A program made the position numbers and the translations under genes. Source: an uncultured Paracoccaceae bacterium (GTDB lineage: Bacteria; Pseudomonadota; Alphaproteobacteria; Rhodobacterales; Rhodobacteraceae). Taken from it: a stretch of 64,000 nt of DNA. Shown here in pieces: positions 59,262 to 64,000 of this stretch (positions are counted from its first letter, which is position 1; each line of letters begins with the position of its first letter). Below the pieces are notes generated by a model. The model had not been told where the DNA came from and searched no databases. It worked only from the letters and a program-made list of their open reading frames with translations. The stretch is from assembly GCA_947494675.1 (NCBI GenBank), contig CANLVP010000003.1, forward strand, positions 62,001 to 126,000. Reading direction: 5' to 3'.

Positions 59262-59749
59262 TCGGCGCTATCGCGCTCTGCGACATGCAATGCGATTTGC
59301 TCGGCCATGAACTTGGCCGCGCCAGCGCCGGTGATGCCACCAATTCCAACTCGACGGCCAAAGCGCCACCACACCCCCGGACACCACGACCGGGGCTGAG
59401 GTGTTTTGGTCATCAAGGTAAAGCCTGTTGACGGTTTGACCGAAAGCGCACCGCGATTGACGCCCAGCACATTGTCCAAATCCGCCAGCACAAGCCCGGT
59501 GGAAGTGACGATCTGATCAGCAGTCAGCAGCACCTCGACCCCGGCGGCAGCGCGCATCCGCTCTGCCGCCCAAAAACAGGCGCAGGCCATCACGAGCATG
59601 ATGGCCGCAGCACCAACGCCGGCAAAGCTGTCAAAGATCAGGTAGATCAGCAACGCGCCCAGCCCATAGAGAACCACAAGCCCCAGGCCGCGCCGCGCTG
59701 GCGCGACGGGCACACGGGCATAAATGCCGTCTTCATCTGGCTGGAACAT
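59258..59749 (-). CDS. Hypothetical membrane protein
   Basis: RGLGLVVLYGLGALLIYLIFDSFAGVGAAAIMLVMACACFWAAERMR. Confidence 0.75.
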   Translation of the reverse strand: MFQPDEDGIYARVPVAPARRGLGLVVLYGLGALLIYLIFDSFAGVGAAAIMLVMACACFWAAERMRAAAGVEVLLTADQIVTSTGLVLADLDNVLGVNRGALSVKPSTGFTLMTKTPQPRSWCPGVWWRFGRRVGIGGITGAGAAKFMAEQIALHVAERDSAD

Positions 59750-59808
59750 CGGCCACCTTTCGCAATTGTTGCGCAGGCTTTACGCGAGCCGCCCCGCAAA
59801 CGCCAGTG

Positions 59809-60753
59809 TCAGCGCGGTGGCACGACCTCATACCCCTGCTCTTCGGGTTCATCGTCGATCATCTCGGACGGGAAACCGGGGGCCGTGATATCAAGGCCTG
59901 TCGCATCTTCCAGACGGCGGATGATGTCGTCGGATTGGGCGCGTGGGCCATAGCGTTCGATACCATCCTCAAAGATCGACACCATCAGGGGGCTGATCTC
60001 AAGCGGGACATCGTGAGCCTTGGCGATGTCATCAAACAGGCCAATGTCCTTTTTCACCAGATCCATGGTGAAGTTGATGTCACGGCAACCGTTCAGGATC
60101 ATCTGGCTTTCGGTTTCATGCACGAATGAGGTGCCAGAGCTGATCTTGATCGCCTCATAGGTGGTGGCCAGATCAAGGCCCGCCGCCTTCATGGTCACAA
60201 GCGCCTCACACAGTGTCAAAAGGTTGGCGGTGGCCAGATAGTTGGTCATGACCTTCAGCTTGCTGGCCGTGCCCATCTCACCTGTATGCAAAACGCGGCG
60301 GCCCAACGTCGTCAGCAGCGGCAAGACCCGTTCAAAGGTGGCGCGATCGCAGCCTGCAAAGATGCTGATGTTGCCGGTATCGGCACGGTGACAACCACCA
60401 GACACGGGGCATTCGACTGCCGCACCGCCCTTTGCGGTGACCATCGCGCCAAGGCGGGCCACGTCTTCGGCGTCAGTGGTGGACATTTCCATCCAGATTT
60501 TGCCAGGACCGACATGGGGGATCATTTCTGTCACCACAGCCTCGCAGGCGGCGGGTGACGGCAGGCAGGTAACAACCGCCTCGCAGTCGCGCATCAGGGC
60601 CGCAGGCCCCTCGCCCGCGACGGCACCCCGGTCGGTAAAGACCTTTACCAAGGCAGGATCCAGATCATAGACCACCAGATCATGCCCGTTGCGCAAAAGG
60701 CTTCCTGCCAGCTTTGCGCCGACGTTGCCCAGACCGATAAACCCGACTTTCAT
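59809..60753 (-). CDS. NAD(P)-dependent beta-hydroxyacid dehydrogenase (3-hydroxyisobutyrate dehydrogenase family)
   Basis: MKVGFIGLGNVGAKLAGSLLRNGHDLVVYDLDP; ECPVSGGCHRADTGNISIFAGCDRATFERVLPLL. Confidence 0.93.
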   Translation of the reverse strand: MKVGFIGLGNVGAKLAGSLLRNGHDLVVYDLDPALVKVFTDRGAVAGEGPAALMRDCEAVVTCLPSPAACEAVVTEMIPHVGPGKIWMEMSTTDAEDVARLGAMVTAKGGAAVECPVSGGCHRADTGNISIFAGCDRATFERVLPLLTTLGRRVLHTGEMGTASKLKVMTNYLATANLLTLCEALVTMKAAGLDLATTYEAIKISSGTSFVHETESQMILNGCRDINFTMDLVKKDIGLFDDIAKAHDVPLEISPLMVSIFEDGIERYGPRAQSDDIIRRLEDATGLDITAPGFPSEMIDDEPEEQGYEVVPPR

Positions 60754-60845
60754 GTCGCGCCCCTTTTCGTTGTTTGTTGTTGTGAAGTTGTGATCAACCG
60801 CCCGGTCAATCGCGTCTGATTGCGACCCTTTTCAGCGGCTTGTGG

Positions 60846-61433
60846 TCAAGCGGCGACAGCCTTGCTGACAAGTTCCACGTAAATCGCCTGAACGGTATCG
60901 ATGTCCAGACGGCCCTGCGGGTCGTACCAATTTGTTATGCCGGTCAAAAGCGCAATCAGCCCAAGCGTCGTGACCCGCGTATCCGTCACGACAAAATCAC
61001 CATTGGCGACGCCGGTTTTCAGGATCGTTTCAAGCTGATCTTCGTAGCTGCGGCGCATCGCTTCGATCTTTGCAAAGTTTTCTTCGTTCAGGTTGCGCAA
61101 TTCCATGTAGGAAACAAAAACCTGATCGCGGCGCGGCAGGTGAAACTGAATGTGAAAGCGGGTAAAGCGTTCGAGTGCGGCAGGCGCATCACCGCTCAGG
61201 TCCACTTGGGCCGCGGCCTCAAGCAGCTCTTTCATGTGGCTTTCCATCAGATCAAAAAGCAGCGACTGCTTGTCGTTGATATAATTGTAAAGTGCGCCCG
61301 CCTGAACGCCCACTTCGGCCGCGATTTGCCGCATAGAGACCGCCGCACAGCCATAGCGCGCAATCAGCCGCAAGGCCGCAGCGCGGACCTTGGGGCCGGT
61401 GATCTCTGAATGTGAGCCTTGTTTGCGCGCCAT
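60846..61433 (-). CDS. TetR family transcriptional regulator
   Basis: AALRLIARYGCAAVSMRQIAAEVGVQAGALYNYINDKQSLLFDLM HTH. Confidence 0.93.
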   Translation of the reverse strand: MARKQGSHSEITGPKVRAAALRLIARYGCAAVSMRQIAAEVGVQAGALYNYINDKQSLLFDLMESHMKELLEAAAQVDLSGDAPAALERFTRFHIQFHLPRRDQVFVSYMELRNLNEENFAKIEAMRRSYEDQLETILKTGVANGDFVVTDTRVTTLGLIALLTGITNWYDPQGRLDIDTVQAIYVELVSKAVAA

Positions 61434-61533
61434 GCCGCATTTAACTGAACGGGCGTTCGATTGAAAACCCCTGTCGGTGCTCTTTCCTCGGCTGGGGCGC
61501 GGGACTATGGTCAGGCAGAGCAGAAAGTAAGCG

Positions 61534-61830
61534 ATGCGCGTGCGAGCAATCCTTTGTTTGACCTTGATGATGGCCGGGGCCTGTGCCCCGTTTCCGGCGT
61601 TGGAAAACAGGGTGAGCGCGGATGCCGCCCGCGCCGATTTTCCGCAATTGGTGCCGCTTGCGCCCGTCCTGGCCGCCGCATCGTCACAGGCGGAAACAAC
61701 ACCACCTGCCGCCGTGGATGACAGGGTCGCCGCCCTTCAGGCGCGTGCAGCAGCCTTGCGCGGTGCGGTGGTTGATCCTGCAACGCGGTCGCGGATGCAG
61801 GACGGGATCGAAACCGCCCCGTTGCGGTAG
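61534..61830 (+). CDS. Hypothetical lipoprotein
   Basis: MRVRAILCLTLMMAGACAPFPALENR lipobox (LMMAGAC). Confidence 0.7.
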   Translation: MRVRAILCLTLMMAGACAPFPALENRVSADAARADFPQLVPLAPVLAAASSQAETTPPAAVDDRVAALQARAAALRGAVVDPATRSRMQDGIETAPLR

Positions 61831-61883
61831 CCCCCCCTTTTCGCTAACGAGACCCCGACAGACATTCAGCCCCGGAGACCCAC

Positions 61884-63170
61884 ATGACGAAACCACTGCG
61901 CCTTGGCATTGCAGGACTTGGCACCGTTGGTGTGGGGGTCGTGAAAATCGTGCAACAGCAGGCTGATCTTTTGGCCCGTCGCGCGGGGCGGGCTGTGGAA
62001 ATCACCACCGTGACCGCGCGGTCCAAAGACAAGGACCGCGGCGTTGATCTGTCGGGCTACGCTTGGGAAGACGACGCCGTTGCGGTTGCGACGCGCGACG
62101 ATGTGGACGTCTTTGTCGAATTGATCGGCGGCGATGAAGGCCCCGCCAAAGACGCCACAGAGGCCGCCTTGAAGGCAGGCAAGGACGTCGTGACCGCCAA
62201 CAAAGCGATGCTCGCCATCCATGGTCAGGCGCTGGCAGAACTGGCTGAGGGCGAAGGCCGCTTGATCCGGTATGAGGCCGCTGTAGCAGGCGGCATCCCG
62301 GTTGTGAAGGCGCTGACCGAGGGCCTTGCGGGCAATGAAATCACCCGGATCATGGGCGTGATGAACGGCAGTTGTAACTACATCCTGACGCGGATGCAGG
62401 ATGCGGGGCTCAGCTATCAAGAGGTCTTTGACGAGGCCAACGCCTTGGGCTTTCTTGAGGCCGACCCAGAGCTGGACGTAGGCGGGATTGATGCCGGTCA
62501 CAAGCTGGCCATCCTGTCGTCGATTGCCTTTGGCAGTCAGGTCGATTTCGCCTCAATCGCGCTGGAAGGGATCGGGTCTGTGACGATTGAGGACATCAAT
62601 CGGGCCGCCGATATGGGCTATAAGATCAAGCTTTTGGGTGTGGCGCAGATGACGGGGCGCGGGCTGGAACAGCGCATGTCGCCCTGTCTGGTGCCTGCCA
62701 GTTCGCCGCTTGGGCAGTTGCAAGGCGGCACCAATATGGTTGTGCTCGAAGGTGACGCCGTCAGCCAGATCGTGCTACGCGGTCCCGGCGCGGGCGAAGG
62801 TCCAACGGCCAGTGCGGTAATGGGCGATGTCATGGATATCGCGCGCGGAACGCGTGGGACAGTCTTTGGCCAGCCCGCCGCCGGTTTGCGCAAAGTGCGT
62901 GCGGCCCAAGGATCGGTCGCTGCACCCTATTATCTGCGCCTGCAATTGATCGACAAACCCGGTGCCTTGGCCAAGATCGCGACGGTGCTGGGCGATGCGG
63001 GCATATCCATCGACCGGATGCGCCAATACGATCACCCGGATGCCGCCGCTCCGGTGTTGATCGTCACCCATAAAACGACGCGTGCTGCACTGGATGAGGC
63101 GATTGCCGCCTTTGGTGGCACGGGCGTTGTAGCCAGCGATCCCGTCGCCATACGAATCGAAGCGGTCTAG
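61884..63170 (+). CDS. hom: Homoserine dehydrogenase
   Basis: LRLGIAGLGTVGVGVVKIVQQQADLL; VTANKAMLAIHG; MGVMNGSCNYILTRM; C-terminal ACT domain. Confidence 0.97.
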   Translation: MTKPLRLGIAGLGTVGVGVVKIVQQQADLLARRAGRAVEITTVTARSKDKDRGVDLSGYAWEDDAVAVATRDDVDVFVELIGGDEGPAKDATEAALKAGKDVVTANKAMLAIHGQALAELAEGEGRLIRYEAAVAGGIPVVKALTEGLAGNEITRIMGVMNGSCNYILTRMQDAGLSYQEVFDEANALGFLEADPELDVGGIDAGHKLAILSSIAFGSQVDFASIALEGIGSVTIEDINRAADMGYKIKLLGVAQMTGRGLEQRMSPCLVPASSPLGQLQGGTNMVVLEGDAVSQIVLRGPGAGEGPTASAVMGDVMDIARGTRGTVFGQPAAGLRKVRAAQGSVAAPYYLRLQLIDKPGALAKIATVLGDAGISIDRMRQYDHPDAAAPVLIVTHKTTRAALDEAIAAFGGTGVVASDPVAIRIEAV

Positions 63171-63283
63171 GCCGAGCGCTCTTTTTGCGGCCTAAACCGG
63201 GTCCTTTGGCCGGGTTTAGCGCAAACAGGCTTGAGCTTCCGACCGTGGGAAGGTTTAGGTCAGGCAACTTTTCCAAGGAGCCT

Positions 63284-64000
63284 GATGATGGCCAAAGCCC
63301 CCGATTTTAATGACCGCAACCTTTCGCTGGGCCTCGCCCGCGTTTCCGAAGCTGCCGCAATTGCCTGTGCGTCCCTGATCGGGCGCGGCGATGAAAAGGC
63401 CGCCGATCAAGCCGCTGTGGATGCCATGCGCACCCAGCTGAACCGGCTTGATATCGCAGGCGTCGTGGTCATCGGCGAAGGCGAGCGTGACGAGGCCCCG
63501 ATGCTGTTCATCGGCGAAGAGGTTGGCACCGGCAAAGGCCCCGGTGTGGACATCGCGCTTGATCCGCTAGAAGGCACCACGCTCACAGCGAAAGACATGC
63601 CCAACGCTTTGGCCGTGATCGCGATGGGCCCGCGCGGATCGATGCTGCACGCGCCCGACGTTTACATGGACAAGCTTGCGATTGGTCCGGGCTTTAAGAC
63701 CGGCGTTGTGACGCTGTCGATGTCCCCTGCTGAACGCGTCAGCGCATTGGCCGCGGCAAAGGGATGTTCGACCGAAGATATCACCGTCTGCGTGCTGGAA
63801 CGCCCCCGGCATGAGGACATGATTGCGGAGCTGCGCAGCACGGGTGCCGCGATCCGTTTGATCACCGACGGCGATGTGGCTGGCGTGATGCACTGCGCGG
63901 AACCTGCCAAGACCGGCATCGACATGTACATGGGTTCTGGTGGGGCGCCCGAAGGCGTGCTTGCGGCAGCGGCGCTCAAGTGCATGGGTGGTCAGATTTT
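63284..64000 (+). CDS. glpX: Class II fructose-1,6-bisphosphatase, 3' truncated by window edge
   Basis: Own translation: M(M)AKAPDFNDRNLSLGLARVSEAAAIACASLIGRGDEKAADQAAVDAMRTQLNRLDIAGVVVIGEGERDEAPMLFIGEEVGTG...; open to the window end, so absent from the ORF track. Confidence 0.95.

Overview
This is an ordinary-looking, GC-rich chromosomal segment of a Rhodobacteraceae (Roseobacter-type) alphaproteobacterium, judged from gene content and order. I see no rRNA operon, CRISPR array, transposase, integrase or prophage. I support about 65 protein genes. They include a partial alkB, xseA, purD, carD, fdxA, a SUV3-like helicase, an ATP-dependent DNA ligase with its exonuclease, pepF, rpoH, rluD, tctDE with an orphan binding protein and tctCBA, an AtuA-like/DUF4387 pair, a rib operon split by a kpsS/export/kpsC capsule block, nrdR, dnaG-rpoD, soxBDAG, gdhA, a TadG/TadE mini-cluster, hom, and a 3'-truncated glpX. 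RNA genes are one tRNA-His, with the alphaproteobacterial G1:U72/A73 architecture and no encoded G-1, and a strong 6S RNA candidate at about 31772-31921. The most unexplained signal is a pair of intergenic elements at 29968-30043 and 42233-42303. Each has an ACCG(NN)CGGT inverted repeat followed by 4-5 roughly 11-bp units of consensus ATGCAnAACCY, and they share an exact 17-mer. Other items worth checking are a DnaA box in the nrdR promoter region, a GANTC cluster upstream of rpoD, tandem hairpin/T-tract cassettes at the gdhA 3' end, in-frame 27-bp repeats carrying stop codons after a LysM gene, and a possible TctD-TctE-SBP sensing unit. All assignments come from reading the sequence and recalling protein families. 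No database search was run.
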